Assembly: GCA_015056255.1 (NCBI GenBank)
Contig: SVGP01000005.1
Coordinates: 62,001 to 126,000 of the forward strand
Length of the DNA: 64,000 bases
Source of the DNA: Clostridiales bacterium
GTDB lineage: Bacteria > Bacillota > Clostridia > Christensenellales > Aristaeellaceae
Reading direction: 5' to 3'
Positions within the stretch are counted from its first letter, which is position 1; every line of letters starts with the position of its first letter. This document shows positions 1 to 10,259 of the stretch, piece after piece. Below the pieces are notes generated by a model that worked only from the letters and a program-made list of their open reading frames with translations, did not search any database and was not told where the DNA came from. Both the position numbers and the translations under genes were made by a program.

Positions 1-297
1 GTTTGCGCAGTCGTAGCCTTCCTTTTCCGCGGCGACGACGGGCTGAGACCACTTTTTCGTTCCATCCGTGCTTTTGGCAACGGCGATGCGCGCATTCTTT
101 CCGCCAAGGGACGCGTCAAAGCCGATTAGGTAGGTTCCGTTTTGAAGGCGATACATCCTGGGATACGCGCCGCCCGCCTGATAGACGGGATGCGAACGCT
201 CCTCCCACGAAAGTACGTCCTCCTGAGAAAAGCCGGTGGATCCGGCGGAGGCTAAAATGATTGCCGATACCAATATGATCACAACCCACTTTCTCAT
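1..297 (-). CDS. Secreted BNR/sialidase-like protein, N-terminal part (cut by window edge)
   Basis: Reading leftward from an ATG at 297, the frame stays open to base 1 (99 codons), so only the N-terminus is present. It begins with a signal peptide (MRKWVVIILVSAIILASAG, cleaved near residue 20-25). The mature part contains YPRMYRLQNGTYLIGFD and then KSTDGTKKWSQP, which fits an Asp-box (SxDxGxxxW), the hairpin motif of six-bladed sialidase/BNR propellers. It follows the MalG-type permease with a 4-base gap and is probably the last visible gene of the long ABC operon. A secreted sialidase or related exo-glycosidase is likely. The catalytic Arg triad and Tyr/Glu pair would lie outside the window, so activity cannot be judged. 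Confidence 0.7.
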   Translation of the reverse strand, partial: MRKWVVIILVSAIILASAGSTGFSQEDVLSWEERSHPVYQAGGAYPRMYRLQNGTYLIGFDASLGGKNARIAVAKSTDGTKKWSQPVVAAEKEGYDCAN

Positions 298-301
298 ATT
301 C

Positions 302-1273
302 TTATTCACCCGTAATGCCGCTTCGGTCGATGGCGTCGGTAAAGTATCTCTGCAGGCAGAAATATACGATCAGAAGGGGCGCAATGGTCAGAATCGTTCC
401 GGCCATGGTAATGGCTTCGTTCTGAATGTTCGCGCCGCCGCTGTTTTTGGCCGCCCATCCGCCAACTTTTTCAAGATAGGCCAGATAGCTGTCTTCGAAC
501 TTTGCAAGCTCCATAACGAGGGTGGAAATGGACTTGGTGTGTCCGAAGGAGGCGTTGCCCATGAAAAGGGAGGTGGTATAGGTTTCATTCCAGTACCAGA
601 CGAAGGAGAACAGAAAGCTTGTAATCATCGCGGGAAGGCCCAGCGGAACGCCGATGGTGAAAAACACCCTTGCTTCGCTTGCGCCGTCCACGCGCGCAGC
701 TTCGTCCAGAGAGAACGGAATCTGCTCATAGGTTGCGCGGTAAATGAGAATGAAGATCGCGGCTCGTAAGCCCTGACCCGTGATCGCCGGAAGAATCATC
801 GTCCAGATGGAGGACAGGATGCCGTAATCGGCGTACATGGTGTAGGTGGGCACCATGAGAACCGGGAAGGGCACGATGAAGGTCAGAAGCACGCACATCA
901 TCAGGAAGTTTCTGCCCTTGAAGCGGAAACGTGCAAACGCATAGCCCGCAAGCGCGCAGGAGAACGTCTGCGCAAGGGCGGGAACGATCGTTACAAGAAG
1001 CGTATCCAGAAAATGCTCCGTAAAGCCCATGATATCCAGCGCTTTCGTGTAGTTCTCAATCGTGATTTCATGCGGCAGCCACTGAACGGAGGGGTCCAGA
1101 AGGTCAGTCAGTGATTTTAAGCTCGTCACGCCCATGTGCAGAATCGGGTACACATACACAAAGCACAAAGCGATCAGCATGACATACAGAAAGATTTTTT
1201 GAACGAGGCCAAGCTCGACAAGGCCGCCGATCAGCTTCTTTTTTACTTTCAGCCATTTAGCGCTTCCTGCCAT
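302..1273 (-). CDS. Carbohydrate ABC transporter permease, MalG/UgpE type
   Basis: This 323-residue inner-membrane protein has about six hydrophobic segments (first at residues 28-50) and the binding-protein-dependent transport signature at about 190-210 (LDEAARVDGASEARVFF), the EAA loop that docks the ATPase. The length suits the MalG branch of the CUT1 family. The start at 1273 is preceded by GGGAGG with 8-base spacing and overlaps the upstream permease by 17 bases, so the two are translationally linked. It should pair with the MalF-type protein just upstream. No ATPase gene is nearby, as is common in Firmicutes where one MsmK-like ATPase serves several CUT1 importers. The substrate is unknown; an oligosaccharide is likely from context. 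Confidence 0.9.
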   Translation of the reverse strand: MAGSAKWLKVKKKLIGGLVELGLVQKIFLYVMLIALCFVYVYPILHMGVTSLKSLTDLLDPSVQWLPHEITIENYTKALDIMGFTEHFLDTLLVTIVPALAQTFSCALAGYAFARFRFKGRNFLMMCVLLTFIVPFPVLMVPTYTMYADYGILSSIWTMILPAITGQGLRAAIFILIYRATYEQIPFSLDEAARVDGASEARVFFTIGVPLGLPAMITSFLFSFVWYWNETYTTSLFMGNASFGHTKSISTLVMELAKFEDSYLAYLEKVGGWAAKNSGGANIQNEAITMAGTILTIAPLLIVYFCLQRYFTDAIDRSGITGE

Positions 1274-2228
1274 GACGCTTGCCTCCCTTCATCTTCTTCG
1301 CGCTTTCCTCGTGCAGCTTTTCAATCCGGATCTGTTCGCGGCTCTTGACGATGGCAATCTGTCTGGCCTTGCGCTCTCTGGTGATGAGCACCAAGAGTCC
1401 CAATGTGATGCCCAGCGTCAGCGCATACACCCACGCCATGGCCGACGCATGGCCGTAGCCGCCGCCGACGGTGGTTGAGAACATTCGATCGTTGATGGTA
1501 GCGATGACTTCGTTGATGCCGGTCGTTGCGAGGAACACGATGATGTATACGCCGTTGATCAGGATCATCGATCTGAGCGACGGCAGCGTGATCTTCCAAA
1601 AGGAAATCCAGCCGTTCGCGCCGTCGATTCTGGAGGCTTCATAAAGGGAGGTATTGATCTTCTGAAGACCGGTCATGTAGATGAGAATCGGAACGCCCGA
1701 ATACCACAAAACCAGTATCAGCTGGCTGAAAAGGCCGGAAAGGGGTCTTGCCAGCGCACCCGGCAGAACAGCCTCCACAATGCCGTTTACGCCATAGGAT
1801 TCAATCAGGGGCACTGTGGTCGCGCCTTCATTGACCAGTCGCTCAAGAACAGGGCCGGAGACGACAATGATCGGAAGGAAGAACAGCGTTCTGAAAACGC
1901 CCTTGCCCTTGATGTTCTGATTGAGCATCATGGCGATGACGAGCGAGAAAACCAAAATAACCGCGAGGCGCAGAATCGCGTCCGTATAGAAATTCTGGAG
2001 CTGCTCGATGAAAACCGTGTCGTCCTGGAAAAGGTAGCGGTAGTTTTCCAGCGCGATAAAGCTCATTTTCCTTCCGTTGGCCGTGATTTTCACGTCGTTT
2101 AAGCTGTAGATAAACGACTGAACCAGAGGAATCGCGAAAAAAACTGCAAAGCCGATCAGCCACGGAAGAAGGAAAATGTAGCCCTTCATTTCGCGCCTTG
2201 TGACAAGGCCAATGCGAATCTTCTTCAT
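1257..2228 (-). CDS. Sugar ABC transporter permease, MalF/LplB type
   Basis: This 323-residue multi-pass permease has hydrophobic segments from residue 17 onward and the EAA-loop signature at 197-220 (YEASRIDGANGWISFWKITLP). Its C-terminus (residues 290-323) is unusually long and basic (Arg/Lys-rich, ending KMKGGKRHGRKR) and faces the cytoplasm. The start codon abuts the stop of the DUF5696-like gene and has a GGAGGGG site 8 bases upstream. It probably forms a heterodimer with the MalG-type permease that follows. The operon already contains a MalF-type permease further upstream, so two MalF-like and one MalG-like subunits share one solute-binding protein. Confidence 0.9.
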   Translation of the reverse strand: MKKIRIGLVTRREMKGYIFLLPWLIGFAVFFAIPLVQSFIYSLNDVKITANGRKMSFIALENYRYLFQDDTVFIEQLQNFYTDAILRLAVILVFSLVIAMMLNQNIKGKGVFRTLFFLPIIVVSGPVLERLVNEGATTVPLIESYGVNGIVEAVLPGALARPLSGLFSQLILVLWYSGVPILIYMTGLQKINTSLYEASRIDGANGWISFWKITLPSLRSMILINGVYIIVFLATTGINEVIATINDRMFSTTVGGGYGHASAMAWVYALTLGITLGLLVLITRERKARQIAIVKSREQIRIEKLHEESAKKMKGGKRHGRKR

Positions 2229-4346
2229 TTATTTCGCCCCTCCTTTCACAACCAGCCAGCTCTGTCCGTCAATGGTGTTTCCCTCGTACTCATACGCCGA
2301 GCGGCGATAATTCACAATCACCTTCGCGCCGTTTTCATATGTCACAACGGCGACGTCCCGCGCAGGAATTTCGTGATTGATCATGAGGGATGAACCAATT
2401 TCGTCATGAAGCGCGCGAAGGGTCGAGTCAATATCCAGAATGCTTTCCTTCATAACGCTGTATTTGGCGGTAAAGATATCAGAGGAATTGGTGTTGATCA
2501 GCGCCTGCACATCCTCACCCGTCACGATGTGGGAGGGATATGCGCCGTATTCCACCATCTTAATAAGCGCTTTTTGCTGGTTCGACTCGAAATTGAGCCA
2601 GGTGGAATAATAGGGTACATGACCCGAAAGCACCATCGGAAGGAACGGCACCTCGGCTGACAGGAACGAATAGCTGGTGGTTGAAAGCGGCATGTCCAGA
2701 TATATATCGCTTTGGGCGAAATAACCGGCCAGCGGATTCTCAAGCGCGAGCATGCCGGACATTTTTTCCATGGAGCCAAGATACGCCTCGTGCGTCTCGC
2801 CGCGCATGTGATTTCTGCCGTTGGAGTAATAGCTGTAAAGCGCGTTGGGCAGCGTCGTGAGCGCAAGGCCGTCCACATGCTCGCCCATCGCCTCCTGCGC
2901 CGCGCGAAGAATTTCATCCGAGCGGTTCGGCGTCAGGTAGTAAAGGGTTTTGAACAAATCCTTGCCCGTCTGATATTCGGCAATGGTCTGACCGATGGTT
3001 CTGACGATATCCACGCGCATGTTGTACATGCGGTCGGTGTTCGCCTTGACGGGATCGATTTCCATAAAGAACCTTCCGCCTTTTTCGCGGACAGCCTTTG
3101 AAAGGGCAATTAAATCGTCCTCATCTCCGAGCGCGCGCTCAATGGAAACGTCGCCGCTTCCAAGCGCATAGCTCAGTCCGCCCGGCTGCCAGCCGCGATA
3201 GAGAACGACAGGCGGCGTGAGACCGTCGTCCATGTAATCTGAAAGGATTTCCTTCGCCTGTTCAAGCGTCGTCATTACTTCGACGCTGTTCCAGATCAGC
3301 ATTTCCGCGCTTTCAGCGGCAAGAAAATCAATTCTCGGGCGATAGGTCGTATCCGCATTTGCAATCGCGCCGTTTTCCTCGAGATACGCGCGATATTTGC
3401 GCGCCATGCCGGAATACGTGGCCTCCTCATCCGTCAGGACAAAGAAGCGAATGGTCATATCGCGAAGATACGGACTGGTTTCGCGGCGTGGAAGACCCAG
3501 CGTTCTTGTGGTCTGGGCGATATACTTTTCTCTGAGCGTAAAGTGCGCTGCCGCCCAGTTGTATTTTGTGATGACGCCGCCGGGATAGGCCATGACTTCC
3601 GAGGCCTCCTCGCCGCTTTCAATCACGGCCAGATAGCCTATGCCTTCTTCGGTTTTCGCAAGGCCGTAAACCGGCAAAGTAACCTGCTCGGCGGGACGGT
3701 TGAGCTCGGTCAACACTTCCTTGTCAACGCCAATGTTCGATCCGTACACGCGCTTGGAAAAGGGCGTGGTTCCGATGCCGTTGCCATCCGAGAAATTGAT
3801 AATCGCGCCGGCGGCTTCAGGAACGAACAGATAGCCTTCCGTTTCATTAAGATACGTCGCGCCCATCGCAGGAGCCAGATACAGGCCGCAGAGGGTGGTT
3901 TCGCCGTATTCTTCAACCCCGTCCTTGGGTACGGTCACTGCGACGCTGTCGTTTTCAAGTCGAATCTGCACCTTTACCTTCTGGCACACATCCTGGAAAT
4001 CCACGATTGCGTCCGCGCCGTTTTCAAGGGGCGTAAAGGCAATGGATGCCGCGGAGGAATGAATGTCGTAGTTTTTGGTGGTAACCGCCGTTCCATCGGC
4101 CACATCGATTACGAGCGTCGAGGCCAGAAAGCCTGTCCAGCTCTTGTTCGCGCCCGTTCCCGCCGCATCCACGCCGCTGGAAAGGGTTTTTCCGGTGTGT
4201 TTGTCGATAATCGTCATGTCAAGCGTGGCCGTGTCAATGGTCAGGGACAGATGCTCATTTTCAACCATATGCGCGTCAGCCAGAGCAAACGCGCTCAAAA
4301 GAAGAAGGGCAAGAACAAAAACACAACAAACAAGCTTACTTTTCAT
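2229..4346 (-). CDS. DUF5696-like exported protein
   Basis: The 705-residue product starts at the ATG at 4346, which follows a GGAGG site and a signal peptide (MKSKLVCCVFVLALLLLSAFALA); a longer reading frame upstream lacks both. After the signal peptide comes a beta-rich region (about 30-280) opening with ENEHLSLTIDTATLDMTIIDKHTGK, then a region resembling a TIM barrel, with YRGWQPGG near 390 and MEIDP near 440. This fits the DUF5696 family as I remember it: large exported proteins next to CUT1 ABC genes in Clostridia and Paenibacillaceae, of unknown function. It overlaps the upstream NHL/Yip1 gene by 11 bases and abuts the downstream permease. A glycoside-binding or glycosidase-like role is inference. 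Confidence 0.7.
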   Translation of the reverse strand: MKSKLVCCVFVLALLLLSAFALADAHMVENEHLSLTIDTATLDMTIIDKHTGKTLSSGVDAAGTGANKSWTGFLASTLVIDVADGTAVTTKNYDIHSSAASIAFTPLENGADAIVDFQDVCQKVKVQIRLENDSVAVTVPKDGVEEYGETTLCGLYLAPAMGATYLNETEGYLFVPEAAGAIINFSDGNGIGTTPFSKRVYGSNIGVDKEVLTELNRPAEQVTLPVYGLAKTEEGIGYLAVIESGEEASEVMAYPGGVITKYNWAAAHFTLREKYIAQTTRTLGLPRRETSPYLRDMTIRFFVLTDEEATYSGMARKYRAYLEENGAIANADTTYRPRIDFLAAESAEMLIWNSVEVMTTLEQAKEILSDYMDDGLTPPVVLYRGWQPGGLSYALGSGDVSIERALGDEDDLIALSKAVREKGGRFFMEIDPVKANTDRMYNMRVDIVRTIGQTIAEYQTGKDLFKTLYYLTPNRSDEILRAAQEAMGEHVDGLALTTLPNALYSYYSNGRNHMRGETHEAYLGSMEKMSGMLALENPLAGYFAQSDIYLDMPLSTTSYSFLSAEVPFLPMVLSGHVPYYSTWLNFESNQQKALIKMVEYGAYPSHIVTGEDVQALINTNSSDIFTAKYSVMKESILDIDSTLRALHDEIGSSLMINHEIPARDVAVVTYENGAKVIVNYRRSAYEYEGNTIDGQSWLVVKGGAK

Positions 4347-6357
4347 TGTAGAATCTTGCCTCCTTCCAGACAGCGGTAATGAACTCCCAAAGCTGCGCAA
4401 TGAGCGCTGCTGCGATGACCATTGCAATCACAATCATGAGCATCGTGAAAAGCGTAAGAAGGAGAGATGCAAAGGTTTCGCGGAAGTTGTAGTTCTGAAG
4501 CGTTTTGACCATCATCACAATCAGCATGAGGCAAAGCGCGATGGCAATTACGTCAATCAGCGTGATGATAAACGCCTCATTATAGGTAAGAACGAAAGAT
4601 AAGACAAACGATACGGGCTTTAACAGGATGTACGGGCCCAGCGCGTAGGCGGTTGCGCAGTACATCTGCTTGAACGTGCCCTCGCCGTCACGGATAGAGC
4701 AGATGAGGTTGCAGGCGATCAGGAAAAGCGCGATGCCGCCGCCAACCAGCATAAGATCCATGCCGACTTCAAACTGCCCGTCCTGAACGGTTTTAAAGAG
4801 GAAGCCGCAGTAGTACTTGTTGACGATGTAGATGACAATCGTCGCAAAATACAAAAGCGTCGAGGAGAACACGGATACGCGCCCTTCGTGCTTCACGCCG
4901 TAAAACGCGTCCGCAGGGTTTTTCGGGAAATAGGTGATAAACCGCAGCTGGCGGATGATTTTGATGTTTCCGATTTTCTCAAAGAAGCCTCTAACAGCCA
5001 TAAACGGCTGAACGGATCTGGAAAGCTTTTTAAGAACCGCCCGCAGGATCGCAAGCGCGATGAAAACGCCGATGGCCGGGATGATGTATCCCTGAAGCCA
5101 CATATTTCGAATCTCCCAGTAGGCGTCCGAATAGCCTTCCTTGTCGCCGCCCAGACGCGATGCCTTCAGCGCTTCATCATACATTTCCAGCTTGTAATAC
5201 GCGCGGCCAAGGCCCATCTGCGCGTAGTCGAACATGCTGTTCAGCGTAAGAACCTTTTCCCACGGCTCGCGGCTTTCGGCGTACCTGCCGTCCTGATACA
5301 AAGAAAGCGCTTCATGAACGAGGTTTGCGTAATCGGTCACTTCAAACCTTTGAACCAGCGCCTTGTCTCGGTCGAGCACATAAAGCCTTCCGTAGCTGTC
5401 CACATCGATGGCGACGGTGTTTACGAAAAGGCCGGTTCGGGTTCTGTCCTGATCCTGACCGCCGAAGTAGAAAAGCACGCGTCCGTCGCGGGTGTATTCC
5501 ATGATGTAGCCGATTTCATTGATGACAAAGATGTTTTCCTGCGCGCCGACGGCAATGTCAATCGCGTTTTCAAAGCCGCGAAGCGTGGGATCCATAATGT
5601 TGCGGCCCGCCATATTAAGGCGCTTCATGCCCTGAATACCGGTGGTCACGGTGTAAATCAGGCCGCGCGCATCCATGTCAAGGCTGGTGGGCGTTGCGGG
5701 AATCACGCGCTTTAACTGCGTAAGCTGCTCCTCGGTGTAGGTTAATCGCTTGATCTTTTCAGAAAGCGACAAAACCGTGTCGTTCGCGCCGAAGTAGCCT
5801 AAAAACGTTCCGTCTTTGGAAAACTGGGCGATGCCGTTGGTGTTGCCCTTACTGATCACGTAAATGTTGCCGGCAGAATCGACCGACACCTTCAGCGGCT
5901 CAAATTTTGCGTTTACGCCGTACAGCGGCGTACCGGGGTGCTCCAGCGTGAACACATTTTCGCCGGTTTCGGTGTCATACACAAAAACCGCCTTTTTCTT
6001 TACGTCCGTCGCATACAGCTTTCCCTCGCGCACATAGATGCCGCCGACGGATTTGAAATCGTCCTCGCCGAACACGCGGATGGTTTCACCATCCAGCGTC
6101 GCCATGACCACGCGGTCGTTTCCCTCGTCGGAAATGAACAGGCGATCCAGTTCATCCACGAAAACGTCCGCCGGACGCTTTAGGGAATCACCGCCAAAAT
6201 CGCGGAACGTGCCGTCCGGGAGATAACCGCTCTGCGTGTAGGCATAGCGTCCGTCGTACAATTCCGTCATGGTAAAATACGGCGCTTCCGCCGCAAAAGC
6301 CGTGACGGACAGGGCGAGAACGCACAAAACGGTCAGAAGCTTATGAAGCAATCGCAT
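4336..6357 (-). CDS. NHL-repeat / TPR / Yip1-type membrane fusion protein
   Basis: The 673 residues read as four parts. They are a signal peptide (1-23); NHL-type propeller repeats (about 45-340, with RPADVFVDELDRLFISDEGN and repeated D-GxIYV strands); a tetratricopeptide stretch (350-405, LSLYQDGRYAESREPWEKVL and MGLGRAYYKLEMYDEAL); and a membrane part with one helix at about 422-442 followed by a five-helix Yip1-like domain (475-665). The propeller and TPR would lie outside the membrane. NHL propellers usually bind ligands or proteins, and bacterial Yip1 domains have no settled role. The gene sits between permease and DUF5696-like genes, so it is probably an accessory or sensor of this transporter. 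An AAAGGGAGG site precedes the ATG. Confidence 0.8.
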   Translation of the reverse strand: MRLLHKLLTVLCVLALSVTAFAAEAPYFTMTELYDGRYAYTQSGYLPDGTFRDFGGDSLKRPADVFVDELDRLFISDEGNDRVVMATLDGETIRVFGEDDFKSVGGIYVREGKLYATDVKKKAVFVYDTETGENVFTLEHPGTPLYGVNAKFEPLKVSVDSAGNIYVISKGNTNGIAQFSKDGTFLGYFGANDTVLSLSEKIKRLTYTEEQLTQLKRVIPATPTSLDMDARGLIYTVTTGIQGMKRLNMAGRNIMDPTLRGFENAIDIAVGAQENIFVINEIGYIMEYTRDGRVLFYFGGQDQDRTRTGLFVNTVAIDVDSYGRLYVLDRDKALVQRFEVTDYANLVHEALSLYQDGRYAESREPWEKVLTLNSMFDYAQMGLGRAYYKLEMYDEALKASRLGGDKEGYSDAYWEIRNMWLQGYIIPAIGVFIALAILRAVLKKLSRSVQPFMAVRGFFEKIGNIKIIRQLRFITYFPKNPADAFYGVKHEGRVSVFSSTLLYFATIVIYIVNKYYCGFLFKTVQDGQFEVGMDLMLVGGGIALFLIACNLICSIRDGEGTFKQMYCATAYALGPYILLKPVSFVLSFVLTYNEAFIITLIDVIAIALCLMLIVMMVKTLQNYNFRETFASLLLTLFTMLMIVIAMVIAAALIAQLWEFITAVWKEARFYNEK

Positions 6358-6379
6358 AAATGTGTTTCCTCCCTTTCCG

Positions 6380-7291
6380 TCAGTCTTCCTTGAACATCCT
6401 GCCGCTCCACTTGGTGATCGCGTAGATCATGATCAGAAGCACAACCGATGCAGCGGAGGCATAGCCCATTTCATAGCGGATAAAGCCGTAGTCTTCGATG
6501 AGGTTGACGATCAATTGTCCGGCGTACTGGGGCGTCGGGTTCGCGCCGGAGAGCGAAACACCGATGTGGCCAACCTGGAAGGTGTTTACAACCGCCATGA
6601 CGAGGCCGAAGAGCATCTGCGGCTTCATCATGGGAATGGTGATGTAGAAAACCTCCTGGAAGCGGTTTCGAACGCCGTCGATATCCGCGGCCTCATACAC
6701 CGTTTCATCGATGTTCATCATACCGGCCAGCATCGCAAGGAAGCCTACGCCCATCGAGGACCAGAGGGCGACGATGATCATAACCGGCATCAAAAATTCG
6801 GTAGACTGCAAAAACGCAATGGGTTCATTGATCCAGCCGAGATTCAGCATAAGCGCATTCAGATAGCCGCGCTCATCGCCTGAGAAAATGATGCGCCACA
6901 CGACGTTCATTGCAACGCCGCTCGTCATCGAGGGGCTGTAAAGAAGCAGCGCAAGCACCGTTCTCGGGCCTTTTGAAATCTGGCTTAAGCACCAGGCGAG
7001 GAAGAAGGAAAGTATGTATCCGCCGGGACCGACGATCACGGCAAAGAGGATCGTGTTGGGCAGAACATACTGCATGAAGATGGCGTCGCGGGTCAAAAGG
7101 TTTACGTAGTTCATGAAGCCCACGATGTCAGGGGTCTGGATGGTATTGAAGTTGGTGAAGGAAAGCGCTATGGCGATTCCGACGGGGATGATGATAAAGA
7201 GGGTGAACAGAATGATGTAGGGCGCCATGAATACCCATGCGATGCGCTGATCCTTCGGCCCGTGCTTTTTAAGCGTCTTTCGCCCGATCAT
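6380..7291 (-). CDS. Sugar ABC transporter permease, MalF type
   Basis: This 303-residue permease has about six membrane segments (first at residues 18-45) and an EAA loop at about 198-222 ([19 protein letters not shown]). I place the start at the ATG at 7291: it overlaps the stop of the solute-binding protein gene as ATGA and has AAAGGAG at 8-base spacing. The GTG three codons upstream sits on top of the ribosome binding site. It is the first permease after the binding protein and the natural partner for it. Its MalG-type partner is not adjacent: the NHL/Yip1 and DUF5696-like genes come between it and the other two permeases. Confidence 0.9.
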   Translation of the reverse strand: MIGRKTLKKHGPKDQRIAWVFMAPYIILFTLFIIIPVGIAIALSFTNFNTIQTPDIVGFMNYVNLLTRDAIFMQYVLPNTILFAVIVGPGGYILSFFLAWCLSQISKGPRTVLALLLYSPSMTSGVAMNVVWRIIFSGDERGYLNALMLNLGWINEPIAFLQSTEFLMPVMIIVALWSSMGVGFLAMLAGMMNIDETVYEAADIDGVRNRFQEVFYITIPMMKPQMLFGLVMAVVNTFQVGHIGVSLSGANPTPQYAGQLIVNLIEDYGFIRYEMGYASAASVVLLIMIYAITKWSGRMFKED

Positions 7292-10128
7292 TTCAGCCAC
7301 TCCTTTACAGTTTCAATATCCGGTACGATAAACGGCTGGGTAAGCTCGCCGTTTTTGAGTCTTCCGAATTCCTCAAGCTTGCGTTCAAGCTCGCGGTCGA
7401 TCCGCTTGATCGCCTCGTCCAGCGCGCTTCTTAGGTTCTCGCCGTCCAGCGCAACTGCGTTGATCGCATTTGAAAGCTCGCGCTCAACCATATATGCGCC
7501 GGGGTTTCTGGGCGTTTCATAAATCCACGTCATCTGCTCGGCAATGATCTTTTTGTGCTCGGTGGGCCAGGGGGAGTTCATAAACGCGTCCGAGTTTGCG
7601 CTGTTCCACAAATACTCGTTTCCGAGCGTGGACTGAAGCGTGTAGGCAAATTCGGTCTGAATTTCTTCGCTCATCCACCAGGAGAGGAATTCGAAGGAAA
7701 CATCCGGCATATTGGTGTTTCCGAAGATGAAGCAGCTTTGCTCGGCGCCGCTGATCCATCTTTGAACTTCGCCGTTTTCATCCGTAAGACCGGGATACAA
7801 AGCAAGACCCCATTTGTCCGAAAGCTCCGGCGCGGCGTTCATGAGCATGTTGTACATGCCGTAGTTACTGGTTCCAATCGGCAGCGTTCCGTCTCTGAAG
7901 GACTGATAGAACGAAGAAATTTCATAGTCCATGTCGTAGATGGTGAAGGAATCGGTCATGATCTTAAGACCATTGATCGCTTCCTCAGTGTCCAGCTGCA
8001 CGTGAAGATCGCCGGATTCATACAGAACCGCACCTGACTGATAGAGGAAGGGCGTGGTAATGCCAAAGCCCTTATAGCCTACGGAGTTTGCGATGTAGTT
8101 GTTGTAGTTAAGGCCGAATCTGTGCAGCGTCGGAAGCATTTCAAGCACTTCTTCATAGGAATCCGGAACTTCAACACCGATGGAATCGAGAATGTCCTTT
8201 CTGTAGAAAAGCACGTTGAAGTTGAAGGTTTCCGGGAACGCGTACAGGCCCTCGTCGCAAACCGCGGGCATTAAAAGGCCGACCGGGAAACGGCTGGCCA
8301 CTTCCTTAAAGCCGTCGTATTTTCTTAAATCCATCAGCGCGCCGCGAACCGCTAAATCGTAAATGCGCGTTGTGGAAACGCCCAACGCAACGTCCGGCGC
8401 AGAACCGGAGGCGTTTGCAAGGATGAGCTTGCTTTCATCGGGCATGATGGAAAAATCGACCGCCACGCCAGTGACAGGGGTAAAGGTGGTGTCCGCCATG
8501 CGCTGAAGAATTTCAAGATACTGTCTCGGGCGGTTGACCCAAACCTGAAGGCGGGTTTCATCCGTACTGTCGGCGGCGATATAGCTCTCGTCCGTAAAGG
8601 ACGCGCCGAAGCGCTTGACGGCGTTTACCGCGCTGTCCATCCAGCCCATGCCGCCGGGAAGCAGGTCTTCATCGGTGAATAAGTAAATTGCGTCCAGACC
8701 CATGGGGCTTGTGGACAATTGCTCGACCGTATTTACAAGAAAGCTTCTTGCGGAGGACGAGCCCTGCGTAAACAGGTTGAGCTTTTTGGGAAGGTTGTCG
8801 GGTTCTTCGGCCAGCTGGCCTAAAAGCTGAATGGTCATATCGAGGTTTGAAAGCGCGCCCACGCGCTCGTCGGTATCGGCGACGTCGCCCAGCGCCTTTC
8901 TTACGGTTTTGAGCTCCTCCTGCCATTTGGTCAGATCTTCCGCGATATGGAAATCGAATTCCTCAAGGCTGAAGTCTCTGAAAAAGTCGGTGTTTCCGCC
9001 TGTGATTTTGGTAATTTCGAGCGAAAGGCTCGCCATCTCATCCGATACGACTTCGAGCATCTTGATCGGGGTTCTGACGGGATCAAGCGAAGTGAGAAGC
9101 GTAAGCGTATGCTGACCCGGCGTCAAGTGCACATAGGCAGTTTCGCCCGCTTCATCCTTCACAATTTTGTTTTCAAAATCAAGGCAGTAATCGAATCTGT
9201 GCGTGTCAAACGCTTTTTCGGGGATCACGCCGTCGATTAAAATCGTGCGGTACACGGGGAAGTTGGCCAGCTCGCCCTGACGCATGCGAAGGGCAATGCC
9301 ATAGTCGCCTTCCGTTTCCACATCGAATGTAAATTCCATTCTGTCGCCGGGATATTTGTAGGAGATATCCTCGATATAGTTGATCACCTTTTTGCCGCTG
9401 GAGTAAGGCGTAACGCCGGTGTCGTAGCTGGCGGCGGGACGGATGGAGGGGTTATTTCTTTCGGGCACGCACTCGGCCTGAATTTCAATCAGCTTATCGC
9501 CGCTGCCGGTATTGGCGTTGTCCTCTCCCACGGAAATCTCGCCTTCAAGCGCGATTTCATAAACCCTGAACGGGCCTTCGCGGCAGATGATCGTAATCGT
9601 ATGCTCGCCCTTTTCAAGGAACAGGCCCATGCCCTTTGCATACATGCCGTCACGTCCGATTAAGCGGCAGGCGGTGAGATCGTAGGATTTCTGGGGCATG
9701 GAAACCACTTCGTTTCCGTACCGGTCCTTTTCAAAGGAGCCGGACTGCTGCCAGATGCTGTCGAGCGTCAGCGACGAAAGTTCCCCGTAGGGATATCCGC
9801 CGTCCACCGAGAGCGAAAACACATTGTCCAGAATATTGCTTCCGGTCATTTCGTAATGAATCACGGGATAGCCGAAGACATCCTCATCAAGCGTAAACGA
9901 GAAGGACAGCTGTCCGCCTTCCGTGAGCGCCTCGCCCGCCTCCGATTCAAAAAGTACAACCGCTTCGTCAATCGGCTGCTTTCCGCCAAGCCCGTAAAGA
10001 TAAGCTGCGTAATCGCTTCCGTCGGACCTTTGAACGTACATATCCAAAAGTTCTTCCCCGGCCGCACTTAAAATAAGGAGCATAAGCACCATCAACATCG
10101 GTATGATTTTTTTGAAAAAGCCCTTCAC
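7288..10128 (-). CDS. Very large solute-binding protein with N-terminal beta domains
   Basis: The product is 946 residues, about twice the usual CUT1 binding protein. I choose the GTG at 10128 because it follows AAAGGAGGAG and starts a clean signal peptide ([26 protein letters not shown]); the longer frame upstream has neither. Parts in order are a beta domain (about 55-200), a second carbohydrate-binding-module-like beta domain (213-365, opening [12 protein letters not shown]), a helical linker (375-500) and a type 1 periplasmic-binding-like domain (about 525-930), with [12 protein letters not shown] and [19 protein letters not shown] matching sugar-binding proteins. No lipobox cysteine follows the signal peptide. 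It is first in the operon and likely captures a glycan for the permeases. Exact domain families cannot be fixed by eye. Confidence 0.85.
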   Translation of the reverse strand: MKGFFKKIIPMLMVLMLLILSAAGEELLDMYVQRSDGSDYAAYLYGLGGKQPIDEAVVLFESEAGEALTEGGQLSFSFTLDEDVFGYPVIHYEMTGSNILDNVFSLSVDGGYPYGELSSLTLDSIWQQSGSFEKDRYGNEVVSMPQKSYDLTACRLIGRDGMYAKGMGLFLEKGEHTITIICREGPFRVYEIALEGEISVGEDNANTGSGDKLIEIQAECVPERNNPSIRPAASYDTGVTPYSSGKKVINYIEDISYKYPGDRMEFTFDVETEGDYGIALRMRQGELANFPVYRTILIDGVIPEKAFDTHRFDYCLDFENKIVKDEAGETAYVHLTPGQHTLTLLTSLDPVRTPIKMLEVVSDEMASLSLEITKITGGNTDFFRDFSLEEFDFHIAEDLTKWQEELKTVRKALGDVADTDERVGALSNLDMTIQLLGQLAEEPDNLPKKLNLFTQGSSSARSFLVNTVEQLSTSPMGLDAIYLFTDEDLLPGGMGWMDSAVNAVKRFGASFTDESYIAADSTDETRLQVWVNRPRQYLEILQRMADTTFTPVTGVAVDFSIMPDESKLILANASGSAPDVALGVSTTRIYDLAVRGALMDLRKYDGFKEVASRFPVGLLMPAVCDEGLYAFPETFNFNVLFYRKDILDSIGVEVPDSYEEVLEMLPTLHRFGLNYNNYIANSVGYKGFGITTPFLYQSGAVLYESGDLHVQLDTEEAINGLKIMTDSFTIYDMDYEISSFYQSFRDGTLPIGTSNYGMYNMLMNAAPELSDKWGLALYPGLTDENGEVQRWISGAEQSCFIFGNTNMPDVSFEFLSWWMSEEIQTEFAYTLQSTLGNEYLWNSANSDAFMNSPWPTEHKKIIAEQMTWIYETPRNPGAYMVERELSNAINAVALDGENLRSALDEAIKRIDRELERKLEEFGRLKNGELTQPFIVPDIETVKEWLK

Positions 10129-10175
10129 GCCCGCTCCTCCTTTTTGTATCCAAACACAAATCCGCATTTTCGCCG

Positions 10176-10200
10176 TTTGTTTCAGTTTTATCGTTGGTTT
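10176..10200. repeat. 25-bp direct repeat, promoter-proximal copy
   Basis: This block matches 10384-10408 at 24 of 25 positions. It lies in the leader of the solute-binding protein operon, about 30 bases downstream of the predicted -10 box. Inside it GTTTCAG occurs, and GTTTCAG recurs 18 bases on, a tandem half-site arrangement typical of AraC-type operators. An operator is the likely role. Confidence 0.6.
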
Positions 10201-10230
10201 CAGGAAAGGTATATTTCCCTCTATAAATAA

Positions 10231-10259
10231 ATTAAAACATACAACACAAAACCTGTCAA
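10231..10259 (-). promoter_or_regulatory. Sigma-A promoter of the solute-binding protein/permease operon
   Basis: On the minus strand TTGACA (10259-10254) and TTTAAT (10236-10231) are separated by exactly 17 bases. It reads toward the GTG start at 10128, giving a leader of about 95 bases. No other consensus promoter is visible before the partial gene at the window edge, so it may drive all seven genes. Confidence 0.7.
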
